Positions 26,377 through 34,102 of a DNA stretch of 37,708 bases are shown here, piece by piece. Made by a program: the position numbers and the translations under genes. Numbering within the stretch: position 1 is the first letter of the stretch; the number at the start of each line of letters is the position of its first letter. The notes under the pieces were generated by a model that was given only the letters and a program-made list of their open reading frames with translations, was not told where the DNA came from and ran no database searches. The stretch spans positions 1-37,708 of the forward strand of contig SBGQ01000052.1 of assembly GCA_006226965.1 (NCBI GenBank), written 5' to 3'. The stretch comes from a bacterium. Its GTDB lineage: Bacteria; Bacteroidota; Rhodothermia; Balneolales; M1805.

Positions 26377-26517
26377 ACTTCCAAGTGAACCTAGTACCCG
26401 CATCTTCAACTTTCCGAACCTGTCGAAATTACTTCAACGGAGATGCGGGGAATGGTCTGCTTTCGAAGAATTCCCAACGCTTAACTCACTCAATCAATAG
26501 AAAAATCACTTGGAAGT
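26377..26517 (+). ncRNA. Highly structured intercistronic element (RNA motif or REP/MITE-like repeat)
   Basis: Twelve-base arms ACTTCCAAGTGA (26377-26388) and TCACTTGGAAGT (26506-26517) pair perfectly and enclose about 117 bases. Inside, CCCGCATCT (26397-26405) pairs with AGATGCGGG (26441-26449), extendable by two more pairs. GGGAAT (26448-26453) can pair with ATTCCC (26470-26475), partly competing with the previous helix. No T tail follows. It begins five bases after the metY stop and ends 37 bases before the osmC-like ATG. It matches no riboswitch class I know. An inner segment with CCGAACCTGTCGAA resembles common REP-type sequences, so a mobile repeat is an alternative. Confidence 0.5.
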
Positions 26518-26554
26518 ACATCAACCATACCCTTAATTCTAAAGTGAACAACCT

Positions 26555-27103
26555 ATGAGTACACACTCTGTCATTCAACCAAACGCTGAACAAATCAGAC
26601 AATCTGTAAACGCTGTTATCGGAAACATTACTACGAATACAGATAAAGCGAATGCCGTTTTTACGGCTCGTTCTGAACTAAAAGACGGCTTATTGGCAAA
26701 AATAAATATTCGTGATTTTCAATTGATTATTGATGAACCCAACTCTTTAGGCGGCACCGATTTAGGCCCGAATCCGGTTGAAGTCGTATTAGGTGCTTTA
26801 GGCGCTTGCCAAGAGATTGTTGTGAAAGCGTATGCATCCGTTTTAGGTATTGAAGTTAGCTCGGTAAAAGTAGAAGCACAAGGACATTTAGACTTGCGTG
26901 GTTTCTTTAATCAGGCTGATGTTCGTCCGGGTTTTAAAGAGGTGAAGTTTAACACTATCATCGAAACAGAAGAAACCGATGCCGAAAAATTAAAAAGCTT
27001 ACAGTTCTTTGCTGAAAACCGTTGCCCTGTATTGGACATCATCCAAAATGCAGTAGCAACAAGCGGTTCCATTGCATTCAAAAAGCCGAAAGTAGCAGCA
27101 TAA
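26555..27103 (+). CDS. OsmC-family protein
   Basis: A protein of 182 residues. The OsmC fold is indicated by NSLGGTDLGPNPVEVVLGALGACQEIVV with Cys85 and by the second conserved cysteine Cys157 in ENRCPVLDII, the pair that acts in thiol-dependent peroxide reduction in OsmC/Ohr proteins. The first 30 residues are an extra N-terminal extension. Its position between metY and metX ties it to sulfur metabolism. Whether it reduces peroxides or handles sulfur species here is not shown by sequence. Confidence 0.9.
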   Translation: MSTHSVIQPNAEQIRQSVNAVIGNITTNTDKANAVFTARSELKDGLLAKINIRDFQLIIDEPNSLGGTDLGPNPVEVVLGALGACQEIVVKAYASVLGIEVSSVKVEAQGHLDLRGFFNQADVRPGFKEVKFNTIIETEETDAEKLKSLQFFAENRCPVLDIIQNAVATSGSIAFKKPKVAA

Positions 27104-27108
27104 TTAAT

Positions 27109-27159
27109 ATGCACTTTCATCAACCATCATACAACCCATACATAAGCGCTGTCGGTTAA
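27109..27159 (+). other. Short ORF before metX (16 codons)
   Basis: ATG at 27109 and TAA at 27157-27159 frame 16 codons (MHFHQPSYNPYISAVG) in the spacer before metX. The stop codon falls in the loop of the hairpin at 27146-27172. It has no run of one regulatory amino acid and no evident ribosome site, so it may be chance. Confidence 0.2.
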
Positions 27160-27172
27160 CCACCGGCGGCGC
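27146..27172 (+). promoter_or_regulatory. GC-rich hairpin before metX
   Basis: GCGCTGTCGG (27146-27155) pairs with CCGGCGGCGC (27163-27172) over ten base pairs, two of them G-U, around loop TTAACCA. It stands out from the AT-rich surroundings and ends 20 bases before the metX ATG. A short ATCATTTT follows, too weak for a clear terminator. It may be an RNA processing or translation-control element. Confidence 0.5.
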
Positions 27173-27192
27173 ATCATTTTACATACAGAATC

Positions 27193-28245
27193 ATGTCCGA
27201 AACACTCAAATTTTATTCATTAGATTCCCAGTTTGTAACCGAAAAAGGTGAAAAAATAGATCTGCCGGTAGTGGCTTATCATACATGGGGAAAACTCAAT
27301 GAAAATCGTGATAATGTTGTTTTAGTTTGCCATGCTTTAACAGGAAGCAGTGATGCTGAAGACTGGTTTTCTGGATTCTTTACAGAAGGTTTGTTCGATT
27401 TACAAAATCAGTTTGTAATCTGTACCAATGTGTTAGGCGGCTGTTACGGCACAACAGGACCTCAAAGCATTAATCCGCAAAACGGAGAACGTTTTCAAGG
27501 GAATTTTCCTGAGATTTCGATTCGTGATATGGTTCGTTTGCAGCAAAAATTGATTGATTCTCTAGGTATTACAGGCATTGAACTGGCAATTGGCGGATCA
27601 ATGGGCGGTATGCAGATTTTGGAGTGGTCTATTTTGGATTCAAGAATTCAAAAAATGATTGTAATCGGTGCAAATGCACAACATTCAGCTTGGGCTATCG
27701 GAATTTCTGAGGCTCAGCGCAGCGCTATTTATGCTGATAAAAATTGGAACAACGGATTTTATCAACCCAACAGGCAACCGGAGCAAGGTTTGGCTGCTGC
27801 ACGAATGATGGGTATGCTCACATACCGTACTTATGAAAGTTTTAATCAGAAATTTGATAGAAATCGTCAGGCAAAAACCGAGCAATTTCAGGTACAATCG
27901 TATTTGAATTATCAGGGTGAAAAGCTTGTAAAGCGTTTTGATGCATTGACTTACGTTCGTTTGACACAAGCTATGGACTCACACGATATTTCTCGTGATA
28001 GAGGTACGGTGAAAGAAGTTCTCAATCAGGTTACGATTCCGGCTCTTATCATTGGAATTGACTCCGATATTTTATATCCGCCGGTTGAACAAAAGGAATT
28101 AGCGCATCATTTGCCTCGAGGGTATTACAAAGAAATTCGCTCCATTCACGGGCATGATGCGTTTTTAATTGAATTCGACCAGATGATTTCAATTATAAGT
28201 CCGTTTTTGAATTTGCAACGTGAAAAAGTTACAACTAAACTGTAA
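27193..28245 (+). CDS. metX: Homoserine O-acetyltransferase
   Basis: An alpha/beta hydrolase of 350 residues. The catalytic triad is Ser136 in GGSMGGMQ, Asp292 in GIDSDILYP and His321 in HGHDAFL; other MetX features are CHALTGSSDA near residue 47 and NVLGGCYGTTGP near residue 79. It transfers acetyl from acetyl-CoA to homoserine, giving the substrate of the metY product encoded upstream. Acetyl rather than succinyl specificity is inferred from family membership (MetX-type) and pairing with MetY. The gene abuts the convergent GH-A gene with no spacer: its stop ends at 28245 and the neighbour's begins at 28246. Confidence 0.95.
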   Translation: MSETLKFYSLDSQFVTEKGEKIDLPVVAYHTWGKLNENRDNVVLVCHALTGSSDAEDWFSGFFTEGLFDLQNQFVICTNVLGGCYGTTGPQSINPQNGERFQGNFPEISIRDMVRLQQKLIDSLGITGIELAIGGSMGGMQILEWSILDSRIQKMIVIGANAQHSAWAIGISEAQRSAIYADKNWNNGFYQPNRQPEQGLAAARMMGMLTYRTYESFNQKFDRNRQAKTEQFQVQSYLNYQGEKLVKRFDALTYVRLTQAMDSHDISRDRGTVKEVLNQVTIPALIIGIDSDILYPPVEQKELAHHLPRGYYKEIRSIHGHDAFLIEFDQMISIISPFLNLQREKVTTKL

Positions 28246-29580
28246 TTAGTTCTGTTGAGGTTCCATGTTTTGGTTGGCGTGACTTTCAGTGTAACGCCAA
28301 CTTGTTAAAGAATTGGAGCTCGAATATACTAATAGTGTAATTGAATTTGGATCAAGAGTTGTTTCCATTTCCTGAGTTCCGGTCGAGCGTTGCAATTTCC
28401 ATTTTATTGTTGATGAATTTTCTGAACTATTCAAAAAGAGGACTTGTACTGCCTGAGTTTCAGAGTCTAAAGTGGCGTAAACTTTTGCGGAGTTAGGCTT
28501 ATTCGTGATTTCCAATACTTTGTCGCCCAATTGATTGGCTAGTAATTTAAGAACATGAAAAGTTGGTCTTGGCAGTTTTGTACCGCCATCAATAAACCCT
28601 AAAGTCCAACCTTCGCTGATACTCCAAAATGAGAGGTTCCACAGTTCTTCTTCAAGTGCGACGCCAATAACATCTGCTGCCCAAAAAGCTGCCCAAAATG
28701 TTTGCGGAGAACCGGTTTGGGTGCTAAAAGATGGATCGCCATCGTAGCTGACATGTGTTTCTGTTATGGCAATTGGCATAGCCGATTTGTTAACGGTATT
28801 CAAATATCCTTTAATCATATTGATATCTGAGCGAAAACTTTCGGCATCGTCAATAACGTTTTCTTTCGTTGCATTTTCAGGAGCAAACGGATAACGATGT
28901 ACACTTAGAATATCCATTTTGGAGTTGCTTAACGATAGAAATGGGCTAAGCCAATTATTTCCTTGATAATATTTCCACGCTAAATCCGGGCCGATAATTT
29001 TAAAACTTGAATTAATTGCTTTAACAGTATCGCTTATGACATTGAAAAAAGTCGCCGTTTCTTCTGCGGTGTGAGATTCTTTAACTCCTTGTTCCACATA
29101 AATGTCCGGTTCGTTTCCGATAGAGAAATACTCTACCTGAAAGTCAGATTTTTGGATAAACTGAACTATCTCTACAGCTGATTGTACACTTGCCGGATTG
29201 GTGTTCCAATCATTTAAAGTCGGAAGTTGTATAATGGGCTCAGCGCCAACTTCTCGTGCGTAATTTAAAGCGTCTAGAATTTTTGTAGTATCAAATGCGT
29301 GAGGATAACTACGGTCGGCTTCAGTTCCGCCAATTCTGAGGATATCTAGTTGAAGCGATTCTACTTGTGATTCAGTGCCTTTTACTTGAGCGCCCCATTC
29401 ATCAACCCATGACCAATAATTTTGTCCGAAAAAATAAGGACTTATATCCTTTGTAACGGTTGTGTTTATGGTAAGTAAGGGTGTGTTATCCGGAGTTTCT
29501 GAATCTTCTGATTCATGATTTGAATCTTTACATGAGATTAGATAAAAAAGACAGACTAGGCCAACTAGAAAACGATTCAT
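28246..29580 (-). CDS. Lipoprotein glycoside hydrolase of clan GH-A fold
   Basis: A protein of 444 residues with a lipoprotein signal (LVGLVCLFYLISC, lipidated Cys17) followed by an acidic Ser/Glu/Asp-rich linker. The TIM barrel shows the clan GH-A pair: acid/base Glu157 in SIGNEPD and nucleophile Glu274 in ITETHVSYD. FGQNYWSWVDEWG at the start of the barrel and a C-terminal beta domain (about 365-425, VYATLDSETQAVQVLFLNSS) resemble GH39/GH44/GH79-type enzymes. I cannot choose a family or substrate. It would act on a polysaccharide at the cell surface or in the periplasm. Confidence 0.75.
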   Translation of the reverse strand: MNRFLVGLVCLFYLISCKDSNHESEDSETPDNTPLLTINTTVTKDISPYFFGQNYWSWVDEWGAQVKGTESQVESLQLDILRIGGTEADRSYPHAFDTTKILDALNYAREVGAEPIIQLPTLNDWNTNPASVQSAVEIVQFIQKSDFQVEYFSIGNEPDIYVEQGVKESHTAEETATFFNVISDTVKAINSSFKIIGPDLAWKYYQGNNWLSPFLSLSNSKMDILSVHRYPFAPENATKENVIDDAESFRSDINMIKGYLNTVNKSAMPIAITETHVSYDGDPSFSTQTGSPQTFWAAFWAADVIGVALEEELWNLSFWSISEGWTLGFIDGGTKLPRPTFHVLKLLANQLGDKVLEITNKPNSAKVYATLDSETQAVQVLFLNSSENSSTIKWKLQRSTGTQEMETTLDPNSITLLVYSSSNSLTSWRYTESHANQNMEPQQN

Positions 29581-29603
29581 ACAAACAAAAGTTTAACCAA
29601 AAT

Positions 29604-29653
29604 AAAACGGCACTAAAACAAGTATAATCGAATATAAGCCTTAGCACCGTTTT
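29604..29653 (-). terminator. Probable terminator after the GIY-YIG-like gene
   Basis: AAAACGG (29604-29610) and CCGTTTT (29647-29653) pair, then a two-base internal loop on each side, then CTAA with TTAG. On the minus strand the stem is followed by ATTTTGG and further T-rich sequence. It separates the GIY-YIG-like gene from the GH-A gene. Confidence 0.5.
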
Positions 29654-29694
29654 ATAAAAATTTCGGAATCTTGAAGTGAATCGAATACAACTAA

Positions 29695-30033
29695 TTAAGC
29701 ATTATAAGCCGGTTTCAAATCTTCGATATACAATTTAGCAAGGTCGGCGACTTCCTTTTTATAATCACGAAATTCGTCATCGTTTTGTTCAATTTCAGAA
29801 ATAATCTCAAACGTAAAGGCATCTGCACCGAATTCATTCCAAGCAGATTGCAATATTTTATTTCTGTGAACCTTGTTTTTAAGCTGAAACGACTGACGAT
29901 TCCAAATGGACTCTAAATCTGTACTTCCTTCAATAAATAACTCATTGTTTTGGGTATTTCTGATTTGATACACACCCATCTTGAACTTCTTTTGTTTGTA
30001 TTCATTGATGAGTTCTTTTTTTGATTTTAACAT
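29695..30033 (-). CDS. GIY-YIG nuclease-like small protein (degenerate first motif)
   Basis: A protein of 112 residues. The central part GVYQIRNTQNNELFIEGSTDLESIWNRQSF aligns with GIY-YIG proteins of Bacteroidota: GVY replaces GIY, FIEGS replaces the usual Y-V/I-G-S, and WNRQSFQL stands for the conserved Arg-containing helix. HRNKILQSAWNEFGADAFTFEIISEIE and a C-terminal helix with NA end the domain. The changes in both GIY and YIG positions make nuclease activity doubtful. It is a stand-alone gene between two lipoprotein genes. Confidence 0.8.
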   Translation of the reverse strand: MLKSKKELINEYKQKKFKMGVYQIRNTQNNELFIEGSTDLESIWNRQSFQLKNKVHRNKILQSAWNEFGADAFTFEIISEIEQNDDEFRDYKKEVADLAKLYIEDLKPAYNA

Positions 30034-30075
30034 TTTCGATTAGATTCTTTGTGCTAGAGTTGTTGTAATAATGAA

Positions 30076-31467
30076 TTAATCAACAAAAAGATTGTAAGTA
30101 GGCCAAGAAGTACGTGCTTGAATCTCGTTTCTTATTGAATTTAATACATTATCAAGAACGACGTTTGTCGGAAGTGTTCGGGTATTCACAATAAATGAAA
30201 AACTATAGGTATCATCTAATCTGCAAATACCGCTTGATGTGCCGGGCAACGAGCCATAAAATATCCAATTTGTATAACTAAAATACATCTGATTTAAAGA
30301 AGCGACATTCAATAAGTCTGTATAATAAGAACTGCGATCAACATATCGCATAAATTTCATTAAATCAGTTGCTGTGGCAATCCAACCTCCGTGAGAATCC
30401 ATTCTGTGAACTTCCATATCATAAGCATCAAGACCTTCTTGGGAGTAATAGGTTACTTCATTTGAGAATCTGTTTTCCCATAAATCATTCCCGATTTCCA
30501 TATCCGTAATTCCCATTGGATTTAGAATATTTTCTTTCATATAGGTTTCATAATCTTTTCCGGTCACCTTTTCAATAATTCGGCCTAAGATCATGTAACC
30601 AAAATTGGAATAGTAATAGGTTGCTCCCGGAGTGTAGGTTAATGGTCTGTTATCAATTAGTTCTGAAATAAGCTCAGCATGAGTATAACCTCTGTAACTA
30701 AACATGGGGTCGTTTGGTGAGTTTATCCAACCGGAAGTATGATCAAGCAAATGTTTTACCGTTATTTGTTTGATTTCATCAGAATAGGGTTGAGTTCCAT
30801 AAGTAGTTCCTAAAACAGCACCTTCTCCAAATACAAAATCATTGATTCCGAATTCTCCGTCTTCAATTAATTTTAAAATTCCAATTGCAGTAATAGGTTT
30901 AGAAATACTGGCGATTCTTAATAGAGAGGAGTCGGTTAATGCAATATGTAACGAGTTATCAGCATCGCCATATGCTTGTGTGTAAACTAGTTTTTCGTTT
31001 TTAGTGATGGCAATTTGAACACCCGGAATTGAGTAAGTGGTCATGTAACTTCGAATTGCATTATCAAGAGAAGTGAAATTGGTGACGGGCGTAATGGTAT
31101 ATGTTTTTTGGCTTCCGTCTTCTGCAACTACTGAAATATCAACTGACCCCGATAAGTTTATACTGCTAGTTCCGCTAATTAGTGGACTACCGTTTATTTT
31201 AACACTGGCTTTGTCAGAAACTGTAAACTCTGGAATGAGTTCATCCAAAGGTGATGTTGGCGGCAAAAATAGTAGAACTTGATTGGTTTGAATTTGTCCG
31301 TCAGAATATACAAGTACATCGTTTTTGTCAGTATTAATTGAAAACGTTAATAAGTTCTTTTCGGACGATTTGGTTGATTCTGTATTATCGCTGATGCCGT
31401 CATCAGAACAGTTAAGTAAAGACATAGCAACAACAATACAAATAAGTAATTTTGAGAAAGGCTTCAT
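30076..31467 (-). CDS. Serine hydrolase lipoprotein, beta-lactamase/PBP-like fold
   Basis: A protein of 463 residues with a lipoprotein signal (IVVAMSLLNC, Cys20). Residues 38-130 form a beta-sandwich domain of the kind found in Bacteroidota surface lipoproteins (FSINTDKNDVLVYSDG, VSVVAEDGSQKTYTITP-like end). Residues 131-463 are a class C beta-lactamase/PBP4*-type domain with Ser187-x-x-Lys190 (SISK) and Tyr286-Ser-Asn288. GGWIATATDLMKFM also fits. A clear third motif (H/K-x-G near the C-terminus) is not seen. It may be an esterase or D-amino-acid peptidase rather than a lactamase. Confidence 0.85.
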   Translation of the reverse strand: MKPFSKLLICIVVAMSLLNCSDDGISDNTESTKSSEKNLLTFSINTDKNDVLVYSDGQIQTNQVLLFLPPTSPLDELIPEFTVSDKASVKINGSPLISGTSSINLSGSVDISVVAEDGSQKTYTITPVTNFTSLDNAIRSYMTTYSIPGVQIAITKNEKLVYTQAYGDADNSLHIALTDSSLLRIASISKPITAIGILKLIEDGEFGINDFVFGEGAVLGTTYGTQPYSDEIKQITVKHLLDHTSGWINSPNDPMFSYRGYTHAELISELIDNRPLTYTPGATYYYSNFGYMILGRIIEKVTGKDYETYMKENILNPMGITDMEIGNDLWENRFSNEVTYYSQEGLDAYDMEVHRMDSHGGWIATATDLMKFMRYVDRSSYYTDLLNVASLNQMYFSYTNWIFYGSLPGTSSGICRLDDTYSFSFIVNTRTLPTNVVLDNVLNSIRNEIQARTSWPTYNLFVD

Positions 31468-31661
31468 GACTTCTAATCGTTAATTAATAGGAATGCTGAG
31501 TTAGTAGGGTGCGAAGGTGCAGCAAATTGATTAACATTAAAGTAGTAATAGATAAGTACTATTAAAACAAAAAATCAATATATATGATATATCGTATTGT
31601 AATAATTGAAATTAAGCACTTAATTTAATTAAGTAATATTGTTTTGTATAGAAGTTTTTAC
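31468..31661. other. Very AT-rich intergenic segment with nested palindromes
   Basis: No gene is seen. Bases 31560-31640 are almost entirely A and T. ACTTAATT/AATTAAGT (31618-31634, one-base centre) is a perfect palindrome, and its left arm also pairs with the preceding AATTAAG. It lies between the lipoprotein gene start and the end of the DUF1801 gene, both on the minus strand, so it may hold a promoter or a weak terminator. Confidence 0.5.
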
Positions 31662-32051
31662 TTACTTAAGCCGTATTAACAAGCCTCTTCTTTTTACGAT
31701 GTTTTTATAATCCCATTGAATCTCTCGCGCCTTTTTTAACCAAGACAAGAGTTGTTTTTCATCAATTTGTTCAATAGTAGTAAAGCGAAATTCTGCAGCT
31801 TTAAAACTGCCTTCATTTTTTAACTCGGGTTCATCAAAAGATTGACCGCTCCAAAATAACAGACGAATACAAGATTTTAACTTACTGTAACCTGCAACCG
31901 GATTTCCGTCAAGAAACCAAACAGGATGGCGATGCCAGATTTTAGACTCAGCTTCTTTGAGTTCACTATCAATGATTGCAGCGAGTCGGTAGCAAATTAA
32001 CCTATCTAATTCGGTTTGATGTTGATTGTAAACACTTATGTCAGGATTCAT
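31662..32051 (-). CDS. DUF1801-domain protein
   Basis: A protein of 129 residues matching the DUF1801 (YdhG-like) family: SKIWHRHPVWFLDGNPVAGYSKLK, LLFWSGQSFDEPEL, FKAAEFRF and WLKKAREIQWDYKNIVKRRG. The fold is small and alpha/beta, and the function is unknown. It is the first gene of the minus-strand group that runs down to 28246, but AT-rich spacers suggest separate transcription. Confidence 0.88.
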   Translation of the reverse strand: MNPDISVYNQHQTELDRLICYRLAAIIDSELKEAESKIWHRHPVWFLDGNPVAGYSKLKSCIRLLFWSGQSFDEPELKNEGSFKAAEFRFTTIEQIDEKQLLSWLKKAREIQWDYKNIVKRRGLLIRLK

Positions 32052-32172
32052 ATTTGATACATCAATTAGAGTTATGGAACATAATAATCAATTCAAATTA
32101 GAAAATAGAGTAGTTGCTTCGAAGCATTTTTCCAAGTATTCTTTAATCAACTAAAAATGTAGTTGATAAATT

Positions 32173-32640
32173 ATGCGTCCTGTTTCCACATTCTTTTTGT
32201 TGATTTTACTGTCAGCTTCCTGTGCGGTTTTTAAAAGCGGTACAAAAGATCCGGAAGAAATTCAGGCAAGAGCATTATTTGCTTCATACACCAAAGCCTA
32301 CAATGAGCACAACATGAAGGACATCATCGCTCATTTTTCGGATGATTTTGCATGGATTAGTATTCAACCCAAGAAATTTGAAACCATCTTAAGAGGGAAG
32401 GCGCAACTCATTGAGTCCTATGATAAGTATTACAAAACCTATCCGAATGTGAGAACAAAAATAGTTCAATTAAAATACGATGCCGGTTATATCTGGACCG
32501 ATGAAGTGGTAACTTGGAGTATGGGAAAAGAAAAGTTCACACAGAAAATATTGGCAGTTTATTACATCAAAGAAGGTAAAATTCAGCGCTTGTATTATTT
32601 CGAAGAACCCGAAGATGCAGTGGCGTTTTTATACGAATAA
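32173..32640 (+). CDS. NTF2-like (SnoaL-type) lipoprotein
   Basis: A protein of 155 residues. The lipoprotein signal is FFLLILLSASC with Cys17. The mature domain begins with the long helix ALFASYTKAYNEHNMKDIIAHFSDDFAWIS and continues with the cone-shaped sheet of the NTF2-like fold (KAQLIESYDKYYKTYPNV, GYIWTDEVVTWSMG, KILAVYYIKEGKIQRLYYFEEP). Such proteins bind small ligands or serve as enzymes in varied pathways; the role here is not predictable. The YfcC gene starts 77 bases downstream. Confidence 0.8.
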   Translation: MRPVSTFFLLILLSASCAVFKSGTKDPEEIQARALFASYTKAYNEHNMKDIIAHFSDDFAWISIQPKKFETILRGKAQLIESYDKYYKTYPNVRTKIVQLKYDAGYIWTDEVVTWSMGKEKFTQKILAVYYIKEGKIQRLYYFEEPEDAVAFLYE

Positions 32641-32717
32641 GGAATTCGCAAAGGATTATATAGCTTGATTCATTTGATTTCTTATTTTCCTCACGAAATG
32701 AATTCAATGAGGATAGA

Positions 32718-34094
32718 ATGAGTCAAAAAAAGAAATTTAAAACCCCCAACACCATTATTCTGTTGTTACTTCTGCTCACGATTTTTGCAGGTTTAACGTG
32801 GGTAATTCCTGGCGGGACATTTGAACGGGTTGAAAAAAACGGAAAACAGGTTGTCGTTCCGGGTTCATATCATGAAATTGAATCAAATCCGACTGGAATA
32901 AGCGATTTAATTCTGGCACCGATAAACGGGTTTTTAGATCACTCCGCAATAGAAATTATTCTTTTTGTGTTGATTGTAGCCGGAGTTTTCACACTGATTG
33001 ATGAAACACAGACCATCAAAAAAATTATCCATCGGTCAGCAAGCTTTTTTAAAGAAAATCCTCGTTTCAGGCCGCTGTTCATTCCGTTTTTTATGACATT
33101 TTTCTCCGTGATGGGAGCAACATTCGGGATGTCGGAAGAAACGATTGTCTTTACTCCCTTATTTGTAACACTTTCACTTGCATTGGGTTATAATAAAATC
33201 GTTGGTGTTGCTATTCCTTTTGTAGGCGCCGGATTAGGGTTCGCAGGCGCTGTGTACAATCCGTTTACCGTGGGAATTGGTCAGGGCTTAGCGGATATTC
33301 CTATTTTTTCGGGGGCGGAATTCAGAATGCTGTTATGGCTTGCTATGACCATTACAGGGATTTTTATGGTGAAACGATATGCCGATTCTATCTATAACAG
33401 CGAAGTAATTGAACAGGCAGATTTACAGGAAACAGAAAAAGAAAATCAGCTTAGTTGGCAACAAACTACCATTTTCAGTTTGTTCATTTTTGCGATGGGA
33501 TTGTTGGTTTACGGAGTGAATGTCTGGGGTTGGTACATTATTGAATTATCGGGTTTATTCCTAACTCTTGGCGTTTTGAGTGCCTTAATTGGCGGTTTAA
33601 AAGCGAATGAAGCCGTATCCGCTTTTCAGCGAGGCATGAGCGATGTGCTGGGAGCGGTATTAGTAATTGCACTTTCCAAATCCATTCTTATCATTTTAAC
33701 AGAAGCCAATACAATTGACACCTTACTCCATTATTTATCGGGATTGATTAACGAACTAAACCCGATTGTTTCCGGTAATTTAATGTTAGTGGTTCAGGCA
33801 ATGATTAACATTTTTGTTCCGTCAGGAAGCGGGCAGGCGGCATTAACCATCCCGATTATGGCGCCATTGGGAGATTTAATCGGTTTAACGCGCCAGACTG
33901 TAGTACTAATTTATCAGTTGGGCGACGGCATTAATAATTTGATTATTCCTACTTCAGGGGTTACCATGGGCGTATTAGGAATGGCTAAAATCCAGTGGGA
34001 TGATTGGGCAAAGTGGTTATTCCCAAAACTACTGGTTCTGTATGTTGTGGGTATAATTTTCATTACTTTGGCGATTGTAATTGGGTATGCATAA
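32718..34094 (+). CDS. YfcC-family membrane transporter (C4-dicarboxylate/basic-amino-acid carrier type)
   Basis: An integral membrane protein of 458 residues with about ten to twelve hydrophobic segments. Family features: an N-terminal PNTIILLLLLLTIFAGLTWVIPGGTFER, then FLDHSAIEIILFVLIVAG, GATFGMSEETIVFTPLF, AGLGFAGAVYNPFTVGIGQ and a C-terminal VPSGSGQAALTIPIMAPLGDLIG with QLGDGINNLIIPTSG. Members of the YfcC/ArcD-like superfamily carry amino acids, peptides or dicarboxylates. Its RpiR-family neighbour starts eight bases after the stop and probably regulates it. Confidence 0.92.
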   Translation: MSQKKKFKTPNTIILLLLLLTIFAGLTWVIPGGTFERVEKNGKQVVVPGSYHEIESNPTGISDLILAPINGFLDHSAIEIILFVLIVAGVFTLIDETQTIKKIIHRSASFFKENPRFRPLFIPFFMTFFSVMGATFGMSEETIVFTPLFVTLSLALGYNKIVGVAIPFVGAGLGFAGAVYNPFTVGIGQGLADIPIFSGAEFRMLLWLAMTITGIFMVKRYADSIYNSEVIEQADLQETEKENQLSWQQTTIFSLFIFAMGLLVYGVNVWGWYIIELSGLFLTLGVLSALIGGLKANEAVSAFQRGMSDVLGAVLVIALSKSILIILTEANTIDTLLHYLSGLINELNPIVSGNLMLVVQAMINIFVPSGSGQAALTIPIMAPLGDLIGLTRQTVVLIYQLGDGINNLIIPTSGVTMGVLGMAKIQWDDWAKWLFPKLLVLYVVGIIFITLAIVIGYA

Positions 34095-34102
34095 TTCACA
34101 AA

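Noticed and set aside
34004-34102. Earlier in-frame start of the RpiR-family gene
   Set aside because: The extra 33 residues lie inside the YfcC gene in another frame and match no part of the family; the ATG at 34103 gives the normal N-terminus.
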